A stretch of 21,924 nucleotides of DNA, taken from positions 1-21,924 of the forward strand of contig JBNGIO010004599.1 of the NCBI GenBank assembly GCA_049999805.1. The letters are read 5' to 3'. Shown here piece by piece: positions 8,683 through 17,657 of the stretch; within the stretch, counting starts at the first letter, position 1, and each line of letters starts with the position of its first letter. The position numbers were made by a program, and so were the translations under genes. This stretch comes from Folioceros fuciformis. Its lineage: Eukaryota; Anthocerotophyta; Anthocerotopsida; Anthocerotales. The notes below the pieces were generated by a model that made no database searches, was not told the origin of the DNA, and worked only from the letters and a program-made list of their open reading frames with translations.

Positions 8683-10883
8683 ATGAGTCAGGGAAAGGGG
8701 CTGCTGCAGACGAGCCCCTCTCGCGATCGAAAGCAGAATGGCTTCCCAGCAGCAGCATCTTCCTGGAGGATGTGTTGGATCGCATCGTTCCTGGCGGTGA
8801 CCATGGTGTTCGCATATGGATTGCTGGATGAAATCGTGGGTTTGCCCTGGATTCTGGGGTCGTACCAGACCCGCGGCCAGGTTCTTGCGAACACGCAGCA
8901 AGAGCTGGGATCCGGAGCGCCGGAATGGCCGGACTGCCTGAGCAGGTCGCAGCACCCCCTCTACTTCAGAGCCTCCAGGAGGTTCCCCATGTCGCAGAAG
9001 CTGGCAACGCGGATGGAGGAGTATGAGCGGATGCACCGCAGGTGCGTTGTGGGCAGGGATTTGAATGCCGAGGTGGAGAATCCGGGTAATACGCAGCCTG
9101 AGGTAGTCAGTGAGCGCTGAGCTTCAGGTGGAATTGAGGGGAGAGTTCCTTCAAATTTCAGCGTCCATGGGTTTTCAAGAGCTCCTTCACTTGTGGTGAC
9201 CAGCAGAGCTGTTTTGCAGGAAGACAGCCCGCCTTGCAAGTACCTCTATTTCGTAGAATCAGGGGGCCTGGGGAACAGGTTGTTGGGCTTCGTCTCGGCT
9301 TACGTCTACGCGCTTCTCACCGACAGAGCAATGATCATGGGCCATTTCAGCTCCCTGTCCCATCTGATTTGCAATCCGTTCCCCAGCTCCAGCTTGAATG
9401 TGCCCAGGAATTTCTCTCAAAAGGTACACTGTCATGTACGCACAGCTAGGTTCATGGATAGCCAGCATAGCCTGCAGGTGTTGCATCTGTTGCAAGTTGC
9501 GGGGGAAGTTGCTCACCGTGTGACGTTACACAATATTTGTTCCACAGGCTCTGTGCCTGGCCGAAGTGAAGCTGGAGGACTCGAGCCTCCAGGACTTCAG
9601 CAACGCCAGTGTGGTGAAGGTGAAGGAACAGCACAACGCGCAGGTTTCGGACAGGAGGTTCTACTGCACCTCCACCATGGAGAAGTTGTCGGGAGTGAAG
9701 TGGGTTGTCATGGACACCAACCAGTACCTCATTCCTCGCTTCTTCGCCACGCCGTATCTGTGGCCCGTGATGCGAGACCTGCTGGGGGATGAGCCGTCCC
9801 TCATCTTCACCCGCCTCAGCCGACGGCTGTTGCTGCCGAGAAATGTCATCTGGGACCGCATCATGCGAATCTACTGGACGTACTTGGCGGACGCCAAGAA
9901 GCGGGTGGGCCTCCAGGTGCGTTACAAGTCTTGCACAACCGGGTCCTGGCTGCAGCGATCTTATGCCGCGTTGCGCAGTTCTGTGAGGTTAACCGTGGAT
10001 CGTTGTGCAGATCCGGAGGCACTCCACCAACTTCAAATTCGATCAGTCGGCGCACCACCGCGTCATGCGATGCCTCCTGATGAAGAACATGATCCCCAAC
10101 ACCTCAGAGCCGGTAGCATATGAGCAGCTGCCCAGAACGGATCCCCGCCCTGTGTTCAACGTCACGTCCACTCTGACCCGGCTTTCCAACCAGCTGCGGA
10201 GCGTGAGGGCGGCGCAGGGGAGCCGGCAGGTGTCGCCCCTTGAGGACCGCATCAGCTGGACCAGCAGCAGCCCTGAGAACGTGGTGGCAGACCGGGTGGA
10301 GCGTGGCCGTCCCACCTCCGTCTTCATCGCCTCTCTCAACCCCGAGTACTACGAGGAGATGAAGCGGCAGTACGCCATGAATCCCACCACCGACGGCACA
10401 CTCGTCCGATTTTTCCAGGTGAGCCAACTTGAACTTCTTGCACGCTGGTGTGGGCACAAAGACTGACTCGGCTCCACATGCTCTGGTGCGTGCAATTGCG
10501 AGCAGGTGACTGCGGACAATAGCCAGACTTTCGAGTTCGCCCAGCTGATGGACGCCTTCGCGGAGATGTGGCTGCTGGCTTTCAGCGACGAGATCGCCAC
10601 CAGCGGCTGGTCCACGTTCGGCTACGTAGGCCACGGCATCGGCGGGATAAGGCCGTGGATCATGGACCTGAAAGGGGGGTGGCGGCGGGAGGAAGGCAAG
10701 GCGCCCTGCTGGCTGGCGGGGTCTCAGGAGCCGTGCAACCATTTCCCCTATGTGGAGAGCGTGTGCAGGGACTCCATCACCAACCAGAGCGAGGCAGGCA
10801 TGTTACCCGACCAAGCAGTGTGGGTGAAGCAGCACACCAGTAGCTGCGTGGACGAGAGCAAGGGGATCCAGCTCGTCGCCTGA
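8683..10883 (+). CDS. GT37 xyloglucan-type alpha-1,2-fucosyltransferase
   Basis: Exons inferred: 8683 to about 9102 (or 9072), 9220-9423, 9548-9916, 10011-10418 and 10506-10883. All introns are phase 0; the product is about 592 residues (Arabidopsis FUT1 is near 560). A short tail and a transmembrane anchor (about 29-48) mark a Golgi type II protein. Family GT37 signatures are clear: CKYLYFVESGGLGNRLLGF and VSAYVYALLTDRAMIM in exon 2; VGLQ|IRRHSTNFKFDQS across the exon 3/4 junction, the GDP-fucose site; and WLLAFSDEIATSGWSTFGY then GIGGIRPWIM in exon 5. The C-terminal Cys-rich end (APCWLAGSQEPCNHFPY) is also typical. Family members fucosylate the galactose of xyloglucan or arabinogalactan side chains in the Golgi; the exact acceptor is not deducible. 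The only real doubt is the exon 1 donor: GAG|GTGGAG at 9072 and GAG|GTAGTC at 9102 both keep phase and differ by ten residues. Confidence 0.94.
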
Positions 10884-10928
10884 TGCAAGGCGTGCGTGGT
10901 GCCCACGCCCATCACCATCGTGATGCGT

Positions 10929-10958
10929 ACCATACCATACCATACCATACCATACCAC
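10929..10958. repeat. ACCAT pentanucleotide microsatellite
   Basis: Five perfect ACCAT units are followed by one imperfect unit (ACCAC), starting 46 bp after the GT37 stop codon. It therefore probably lies in the 3' UTR of that gene. Confidence 0.95.
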
Positions 10959-11349
10959 GGTGTGTCCACCTCGAGACGTGAGCCACGAGCCGCGGCTGCT
11001 GCCTCCAGGTGTGGGCGTTCAACTAAAATTTTGGTTCCGCCACTTCAGGCCACAATTTGGAACCTCGGGGTGCCAGGCTAATGCTCACGTCATGTGTGCT
11101 CCGCTGCCGAGTGTGTGTCGTGGATGGACCGGTCTGGCATTCCATTCCTCCGCCAAGCCATTTAGATCGAACTGAAACCAGCTGCTACCAACTCTTACGC
11201 AGGCACTGGAATCGAACCCAACCAAACCACCTTCCTTCCGTGGGACGCTCCTGGTGGGAAACAACTACCACAAGTTCACCTATCCATAACATGGATTATG
11301 TACGTGGAAGGGACGGAGAGACAGACTTGGGAGACGCATGTCCCAACCT

Positions 11350-12130
11350 GTATACACAGAAAATAAAAAAACAAATAATACAAATATATATATAACTATC
11401 AAGATAAAATAATAATAATCTTAAGTATAAAAACAATTTCATAAAGAATTGCAAAATAGTAGCCTGGGTGGTACTGCTGTTGTGAATATTATATTTAAAA
11501 AATTAAACACTCTTAAAAAGCGTTATGAAAAAAAAATTGAGGATTCTAAAAAAGCTTATTAGAGAGAGAAAATTAGATATTTATGCACTTCTTTTCAAAG
11601 GACAAGGTATTGGTAAAATGTTCTTGGTCTTACAAATTTTGGATGTCCATCTTCTTGATAACAATCACATTAGTACATGAGCCTTCTTTCTTCGGAAATC
11701 TTCTGAGTATTTTATTTAAAAGAGAGAGGAAGTCTCATCTACCCTAAACAAGAATAAGAAAAACCAAGAGTATCTCTCTTATGCAACACTCTTGTCATAT
11801 GGTGTTGAAAAAACCTAGATCCATATGTTGCATGAAAAAACCCAAGTTTCATCATCCAAAAAGCCATATGGGCTACATAACATAACATTCATAACATAGC
11901 ATTAAGGTTGCATGAAGAAAGTCGTACTACATAAGAAAACATTACGTTGCATGAAGAAAGTTCTGTTACGTTGCATAAAGAAAGTTGTGTCACGTTCCAC
12001 AAGATAACGTTATGTTGCATGAAGAAAGTTGTGTTACGTTGCATGAAGAAAGTTGTGTCACTTTCCACAAGATAACCTTATGTTGCATGAAGAAACATCG
12101 TTGGGTTGGATAGGCTAGGAGTATGCATAT
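11350..12130. other. AT-rich island, origin unknown
   Basis: A long AT-rich block with A-runs, ATAT steps and TAA repeats contrasts with the GC-rich genes on both sides. Many in-frame stops occur in all frames I inspected. It includes repeated motifs such as CCATATG and GTTGCATGAAGAAAG. It may be a decayed mobile element, but no LTRs, terminal inverted repeats or coding domain could be identified. Confidence 0.5.
11960..12095. repeat. 68-bp direct repeat, two tandem copies
   Basis: Copies at 11960-12027 and 12028-12095 share TTACGTTGCAT(G/A)AAGAAAG, GTTGTGTCAC and TTCCACAAGATAAC with only a few mismatches. Within each copy the sub-motif GTTGCATGAAGAAAG occurs twice, and further single copies lie just upstream (about 11908 and 11946). 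This makes a nested repeat structure. Confidence 0.85.
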
Positions 12131-12271
12131 ATAGCTAAAGATTCATAAAATCATGTTGCGGGAAGGAGCTAGTTTTGTGTGTTTGTATCATGAGATGGGC
12201 ACTAATGTGCTTACTCCTACTTGAGTAGGGTAGCGCCTTCTATTTTGTATAAGTGCGCCTATATATTCCTC

Positions 12272-12375
12272 TGATCGTGATCGTGTTGGGTTGCAATCCT
12301 CCGATTCTATTTTGGCGANNNNNNNNNNTGATCGTGATCGTGTTGGGTTGCAATCCTCCGATTCTATTTTGGCGA
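12272..12375. other. 10-N assembly gap with identical 47-bp flanks
   Basis: The 47 bp at 12272-12318 are repeated exactly at 12329-12375, on either side of ten N at 12319-12328. This is the pattern of two contig ends that overlap but were not merged. The duplication is most likely artefactual, so the true sequence probably contains one copy. Confidence 0.85.
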
Positions 12376-13514
12376 CCTTGGTGTATCCTGTTCCAAGTAA
12401 TGTTATGTTTCTTCCTATGAATCAGGCTCATCGTGTTCGCACCTAATTCATCTACTGGCCCCAGACGTTTCGCGGCACATTCCCAAGATTGTGGGGCTTC
12501 TAGCTCAAGCTCACAACCATTGTTGTCCTTGCTAAACTTCCCAAAGCTCATAGCCAATGGTTAGTCACCTTGTTTTCAAAGTTTGGCTTGGAGTTGTATT
12601 CAACCAAAGCTTCTTTTCAAATTGTATGGAGAACTCTCACAACTTTCTCAAAAGAGAAGAGAAGCAATGAGCTTGAATCCTATGACAAGATTGACTTTGA
12701 ATCCCATTACAAGAATGACAATATCTCTGAGATTCTTTGCTTAGAAACCAACTAGCTTAGTGTCCGACTCTTGGCTTTCAAACTTTTCCTATGCAGCTCC
12801 ACTTGCTGCACATCACATCTGCCTCTACCATGAAGAGGGCTATTGAAGCGACCTCCTACTACTGTATCTGATTCTGGTGTGTGAAGTGGTCCGAACTACG
12901 AGAGTCATCCATATGAATCTTCGAGTGTGTGTCACCCCATGTCGGCATTACATGGAACATGACGCGTACAAGGCAAACACAGCAATGTGCCAAACCGGCA
13001 GCCAGGTGTCCACCCCTAGGGGGACAGCGCAGTCGTGAAATGTGGAGTAATAAAGAGCGGGGTTCCTGCATGCTGTCGGCTGGCCGGAAGAGGGCGGGAA
13101 GCCAGAGTGAAGAGGAGCGTAACACAACGCGACTCTAAGTGAGCGAGCTAGGCTCGCCCCCTTCGTGCCTGCTCACGGGGTCCGTGCACCTACTGGGAGC
13201 AGATTGTCATCACGCACTGCAGCTCTCGAGGTTGCGGGGACCGGTGCTACAGGTGAGAGTGTGCCTGACGTCGTTTTGGGTTTCTGCACAGTCGTCCGCC
13301 GCCGGGCTCCAGTGCGAGCCTGAGCCTCCTGCTGCTGCGCTGCTGCTACAGCACAACACAGCACAGCAGTGCAGTGCATGCACGCTGGCAGGCGGCCGTA
13401 GGGGCTGGATACCTGGTCTCCCAGCTGCAATTGTGGCACCTCCTTTGTGCCACTTGTGGTCCTGCTCATTCTCGAAGCGCGTGTCTCAGGCTTGGCTGCA
13501 GGTGCTCGGCCTCC

Positions 13515-15542
13515 ATGTCCTCGGCGGAGGTGGCTAGCAGCTCGCGGCCCGACTGGCTGAACACGCTCAGGGACTTGGGCTTCTCAGAGGAGGAGGCGGA
13601 GGATGCACTTGTGGACTGCGATAAGAAAGGGCAGGAAACCACCGTGGAAGCCCTAGTGAATGCTGTACTGGACCGTCGGCAGCCGAGCAGCGAGTTTGGA
13701 GTCGGTCGGGATTCTGGCTTGTGCATTGAGTACGAGGATAAGAGTAACGATGGGAAGGAGGAGGAAGACGAGGAGCAGGAGGGGGAGGGGGAGGGGCAGG
13801 GGGAGGAGGAGGACATGGCGCTGCAGCGCCATGACCGAGGTGAGGTGAATGACCGAGTCATGGTAAAGGCGTGTAGCCAGCCCGATTACAGATGGCGCCA
13901 GCTGCGAGGGATGGGCTACGAGCGTGACCTTGTCAGCCTGGCATTAAGCAACAGCGGGGAAAGCGCGACCGTGGCGGATTTGGTGGATTGGCTGTCAGCT
14001 TACACGGTGAGTGACCTTCTTCCCACCAAGATGGCGGAGGAGGAGCAAGAGCAGGTCGACCCGGAGCCGCAGCCGGAGCCGGAAGATGGTGAAGCGCCGG
14101 GTGTAATTGAGGGCTTGAAGAAGATTCTTCCGTACGAGCTGTCTACTGATTACCAAGAACAGATTCTGAAGCACGGCTGTAAGGATGTGGCTGAGGCCCT
14201 GGACCTCATCGATGCTTTGCAATACCAGGAGAAGTTGGACGCGGCTGAAAGGCCCGGGACTTCACACACATCGGGCACTTTACCACTACTGGGCATGCCT
14301 TGCAGCAAGAACGGTATGGAGGACCCGTCCGAGTTCTGGGACTGCGAAGACGTAGACGCCTACGACTTGGGCTGTACCTCACCTCCAGGAGAAAGCGAGG
14401 AAGAGGAGCTCACAATATGTGTGACCAAGAGGAGAAAGACTGAAAAGCGTGGGCGCTCCACTGTCCTCACGTCCGAAAAGGAGGAGAAAGTTAAGGTGAA
14501 CAGCAAGGACGGCAAGACGGGATTTGGTGTGCCCGGCAGGGGATTCATTCCCAGGCAGATCGCGGAGAAGTCACTGGCTCAGGCACCTTACTTCTACTTC
14601 GAGAACGTGGCATCCATGCCTAAGGACCAGTGGGCCGAGATTACTCGCCATCTCTACAGCATCCAGCCTGAGTTTGTGGACTCCCTCCACTTCTCGGCTT
14701 GCAGACGGCCCAGAGGATATATCCACAACCTGCCCGTGGAAGGCAGGCAGCTCCTCATTCCGCCACCGCCTATGACTGTGCAGGAGTTGTTTCCGGAAAC
14801 GTGGGGCAGGCACTGGCCCGAGTGGGACCTCAGGCAGAAGCTCAACTGCATTGACACCAAGACAGCGTGTCATAGCATGGTGCAGCGGATGTCTCCCGTC
14901 ATCAACAGTGAGCGCCTCTCGGTTGATAAGGGCATGCAAGTGGAGGTTGTCAGGTTTTCCAAGAAATGGAACTTGGTGTGGACTGGCCCCAATCAGCTAT
15001 CCCCACTCGCATGCGAAGAGATGGAAATTAGTATGGGCTACGACGCTGGCCACACCAGAGGTGTGGTGAACAGGGTCGATCGGTGTAAAGCTATTGGAAA
15101 CAGCTTCCAGGTTAACACCGTTGCCTATCACCTATCGGTCCTCAAACCTCTTTATCCTGCAGGTATGAAAGTGATCTCCATTTTTGCCGGCATAGGAGGT
15201 GCGGAGGTTGCTCTGCATAAGATTGGCATCAAGTTGAACGTTCTGGTCAGTGTAGAAAAAGAAGACAAAGTCAGGCAAGTAGTTCGGAATTGGTGGGATG
15301 TGACAGAGCAACAGGGTATACTCGTCCATGATATCAAGGATGTGAAGGATTTGACCAGGGTGAAGATGGTGGCTCTCAGGGACAAATATGGCAAATTTGA
15401 TTTGCTCATCGGGGGAAGCCCCTGCAACAATCTCTCGGGCAATAACAGATATACTCGGACGGGGCTGCAGGGACCAGATTCATACTTGTTCCATGACTAC
15501 AAGCGTATTCTGTATGATTTTAGAGAGCTCATGCGAAACTAG
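13515..15542 (+). CDS. DRM: DRM-type de novo DNA cytosine methyltransferase (UBA repeats, rearranged catalytic motifs)
   Basis: An uninterrupted frame gives 675 residues from the ATG at 13515 (Arabidopsis DRM2: about 626). An in-frame ATG at 13374 would add 47 residues; 13515 is preferred because the first UBA domain starts just after it. UBA-like domains lie at about 13-54 (WLNTLRDLGFSEEEAEDAL), 123-163 and 196-240, with an acidic run (82-100) between the first two. A basic NLS-like KRRKTEKRGR is at 305-314. The catalytic part has the DRM order, with C-terminal motifs first: LPVEGRQLLIPPPPMTVQEL and WPEWDLRQKLNC, then AIGNSFQVNTVAYHLSVLKP (528-547), motif I SIFAGIGGAEVALHKIGI (555-572), then GGSPCNNLSGNNRYTR with catalytic Cys637. 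In plants DRM acts in the nucleus in RNA-directed de novo methylation. The complete lack of introns is unusual for the family. The C-terminus looks complete, ending like other DRMs. Confidence 0.93.
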   Translation: MSSAEVASSSRPDWLNTLRDLGFSEEEAEDALVDCDKKGQETTVEALVNAVLDRRQPSSEFGVGRDSGLCIEYEDKSNDGKEEEDEEQEGEGEGQGEEEDMALQRHDRGEVNDRVMVKACSQPDYRWRQLRGMGYERDLVSLALSNSGESATVADLVDWLSAYTVSDLLPTKMAEEEQEQVDPEPQPEPEDGEAPGVIEGLKKILPYELSTDYQEQILKHGCKDVAEALDLIDALQYQEKLDAAERPGTSHTSGTLPLLGMPCSKNGMEDPSEFWDCEDVDAYDLGCTSPPGESEEEELTICVTKRRKTEKRGRSTVLTSEKEEKVKVNSKDGKTGFGVPGRGFIPRQIAEKSLAQAPYFYFENVASMPKDQWAEITRHLYSIQPEFVDSLHFSACRRPRGYIHNLPVEGRQLLIPPPPMTVQELFPETWGRHWPEWDLRQKLNCIDTKTACHSMVQRMSPVINSERLSVDKGMQVEVVRFSKKWNLVWTGPNQLSPLACEEMEISMGYDAGHTRGVVNRVDRCKAIGNSFQVNTVAYHLSVLKPLYPAGMKVISIFAGIGGAEVALHKIGIKLNVLVSVEKEDKVRQVVRNWWDVTEQQGILVHDIKDVKDLTRVKMVALRDKYGKFDLLIGGSPCNNLSGNNRYTRTGLQGPDSYLFHDYKRILYDFRELMRN

Positions 15543-16758
15543 AACATGGCTGAAGCGGGGTATTTTGAAAATTTTGAAAAAAAAAAAACTTCAAATATGG
15601 GTGAGGCGGAAATCACAGGAAGGATANNNNNNNNNNNNNNNNNNNNNNNNNNNNNNNNNNNNNNNNNNNNNNNNNNNNNNNNNNNNNNNNNNNNNNNNNN
15701 NNNNNNNNNNNNNNNNNNNNNNNNNNAGATTATGTTTCGGATCGTTCTCTCATGTAAGTTGAAAGCTTTTCGTGCGTGGCTTCGTGTTTTGGATGTAGTG
15801 GCTTTTCCTCATGTAGTCTTTTGTGCTGTGATCTGCTGCAGGACTAGAACCGCTAGTTAGAAGCGGGCAGGCATTTTTGCGTAGGTATTGCAATGGTCAC
15901 GTTTTCAAGTTTGCACTATACTACTCAATTCGGGAGCAAATTCGTTTAGGAGAGTCTCTGAACCGGCAAAGCTCGGACAGGGCTACTGAGAAAGCAACTC
16001 TATTAAATTTCCAGATCAGCGAGATACTGGGAGGATAGATGCGGTCACTGAGAACAGCTTGCAGAAAATTAAATAGACGGATGGCTGAGGACACTGAAAA
16101 CAGCAGTCCAGGGAGAAAAAATAAGTCCCATTCTCACCGGACGTGTCACATGATGTTTCCCACTTGGATGATAGGAAGCTGGGACACCGTTAGGATGTTT
16201 TTCATTCAACAAGCACGGCAGATGATTCCACGCGGTTGACAACAGCCAACGGAGCTCACTTGTAACTGCAGTGCAGAGGGGTTAACAACATCTATTCCAG
16301 AAGCACTGGTCCACAGCAGTCTCCAATGACGGACGAGAGAACGGTTCCTTCACGACAAAATGAAAAACATACGTTGAGCCAAGTAAACGTGATGCCGTTA
16401 AAGTGAGGGCTAAGTCCCGCTAACCCTACATAAGAACAACGACACCAAGGTAAGCATGTTTGTTGCGCAACTGAACGAAGACTGTGGCAGATTCAGAGTG
16501 TCCATGTGAAATCCTACAACAGGTCACATGCAACATCTCCTAGCTCTTTCGGACGGCTGCTTGACAGAGAAACTCTGCCAAATGCTACGGTCATGACCGC
16601 ACCGCCACTTCAGCTAAACTTGGAGCCCTAGAAGCAACCAAACCAACGTCCTGTCTGCAGCGCAAGAAGTAATCAGATCAGTCAAGGTCCCTCAGTTGTG
16701 AATGAGGATAGGGGCCATTTCTACGCACTTCACATGCTGAGACTCCAATGCCTTTCGC
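15543..16758. other. Non-coding stretch with A12 tract and 100-N gap
   Basis: An A12 run lies at 15577-15588, 34 bp after the methyltransferase stop. A 100-N gap covers 15627-15726, a round number suggesting a gap of unknown size. From 15727 to 16758 there are only short open frames without motifs; the right end probably holds the 3' UTR of the minus-strand COX5C gene. A short motif, GAGGGCTAAGTC, appears both near 16406 and near 17166. Confidence 0.5.
15627..15726. other. Assembly gap (100 N)
   Basis: One hundred consecutive N lie shortly downstream of the DRM-type gene. Sequence on the two sides cannot be assumed adjacent or of known distance. Confidence 0.99.
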
Positions 16759-17030
16759 TCAAACTTCAACCGTGATGTCGCCTTTGTCCAACCTATCGTA
16801 AAATTCCTCAACCTTCCGCCGCTCATTCACGTGATGCATCTTCCAAAAGCTCGCTCCTGAACCACCGTCCGAGGTCAGGTGCATTCGGGACGGACAGCAG
16901 AAAGCAGACTGCATGGAGGAGGCTTACCGAAGACACCGAGAACAGTTCCGTAGAAGATCTCCATGACAAGATTTGGCTTGGCCTTGGTCGCATTCGACAC
17001 CACCGCGTGGACATGCTTCGCTCCCGCCAT
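16759..17030 (-). CDS. COX5C: Cytochrome c oxidase subunit 5C (mitochondrial)
   Basis: Two exons on the minus strand, 17030-16928 and 16856-16759, join in phase 1 across a 71-bp intron with GTAAGC donor and TTCAG acceptor. The product has 66 residues, matching the 63-65 usual for plant COX5C. The N-terminal part starts MAGAKHVHAVV. A single hydrophobic segment (LVMEIFYGTVLGVFGASF) is followed by the family hallmark WKMHHVNERRKVEEFYDRL and a short acidic tail ending in EV. The protein is a small nuclear-encoded inner-membrane subunit of complex IV in plant mitochondria. The start codon fits the usual MAG N-terminus. It is divergent from the Alba gene, with 627 bp between start codons. Confidence 0.94.
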
Positions 17031-17657
17031 GGCTCACACTGTTGCTGACTATTTGCCTCTCGACTTGCAGACGACAACAAGAGACTCGGAGAGGTAGAGG
17101 AAATGAAAGGAAGAATGCGGAAAGTTTCTCAAAAAACCCCCGAGGCACGGCACGACGTGCGTTGCGAGGGCTAAGTCTGACGTCAATATAACTATAAAAC
17201 AGAGGAGTTCCTCCGGCGCCGGGCCCCAAATTTCAAGAAAAATCTGCACATCGTATGCACATAGGCTATATATGTAAGCAACTTAGGGGAGCTGGGGTTA
17301 TTAGTTCTCGCACGGTTTGCGAGCTCTGCATCACTTCTCACTTCTTCCCTCCGCACGCGACACTGATTGTCTGCGGCTCTTTCTTCGTTGCGCCCGGATT
17401 TCTACTCGGGACCTCTGATATCCTGCCTGCTAGCGGAGGTCCATTTCCTGCTTGTTTGCATCTCGATTTTTTCCTGCGTTATTGTTTGAGATCGCGTCAA
17501 CGTTCTGCGCGCTGTTTGTGTCTGGATCTGCTTTCGGATCTGCCTAGTGATGCAGGTGGCGGCGTCCTTTTCTGTCCCGCAACTGCTACTGCTGTAATTT
17601 CTGAGAATTCTGCCTCGTTGCGCTCAGGAATTTTTAAGCTGGTTATCTTGCGGCGAG
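17031..17657. promoter_or_regulatory. Shared COX5C/Alba divergent promoter region
   Basis: The 627 bp between the two start codons must hold both promoters and leaders. A perfect palindrome TGACGTCA (bZIP/CRE-type site) lies at 17178-17185, and TATAAAA at 17193-17199 faces the Alba gene. On the minus strand TATAGTTATATT overlaps the same place and could serve COX5C, whose start codon is about 160 bp away. A second TATATAT lies at 17267-17273. A long Alba leader, possibly with an intron, is implied if the first TATA is used. Confidence 0.5.

Larger units (their letters stand above)
10884..13514. other. Gene-poor region with repeats and an assembly gap
   Basis: No gene was recognised. Composition changes sharply: GC-moderate to about 11350, AT-rich from about 11350 to 12130, mixed to 12800, then GC-rich before the methyltransferase gene. 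It holds a pentanucleotide microsatellite, a 68-bp direct repeat, and a 10-N gap with duplicated flanks. Short frames at 12240-12755 on both strands carry no recognisable domain. From about 12850 to 13514 lies the likely promoter and leader of the methyltransferase gene, including a near-palindromic hairpin around CCCCTAGGGG at 13013-13022. Confidence 0.5.

Noticed and set aside
8423-9036. Overlapping minus-strand open frames of 130 and 160 codons
   Set aside because: They run antisense to the upstream region and first exon of the GT37 gene and show no motif.
10104-10742. Minus-strand open frame of 212 codons
   Set aside because: It is antisense to exons 4 and 5 of the GT37 gene and even crosses its intron; no domain is visible.
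11209-11219. Perfect tRNA B-box (GGTTCGATTCC) on the minus strand
   Set aside because: The flanking bases do not form a five-pair T stem, and no A-box, anticodon arm or acceptor stem could be fitted. A decayed tRNA-derived element is possible but unsupported.
13374-13514. N-terminal extension of the DRM-type protein from the ATG at 13374
   Set aside because: The 47 extra residues are Cys- and Leu-rich and unlike other DRM N-termini. The ATG at 13515 places the first UBA domain where expected. Not excluded, only less likely.
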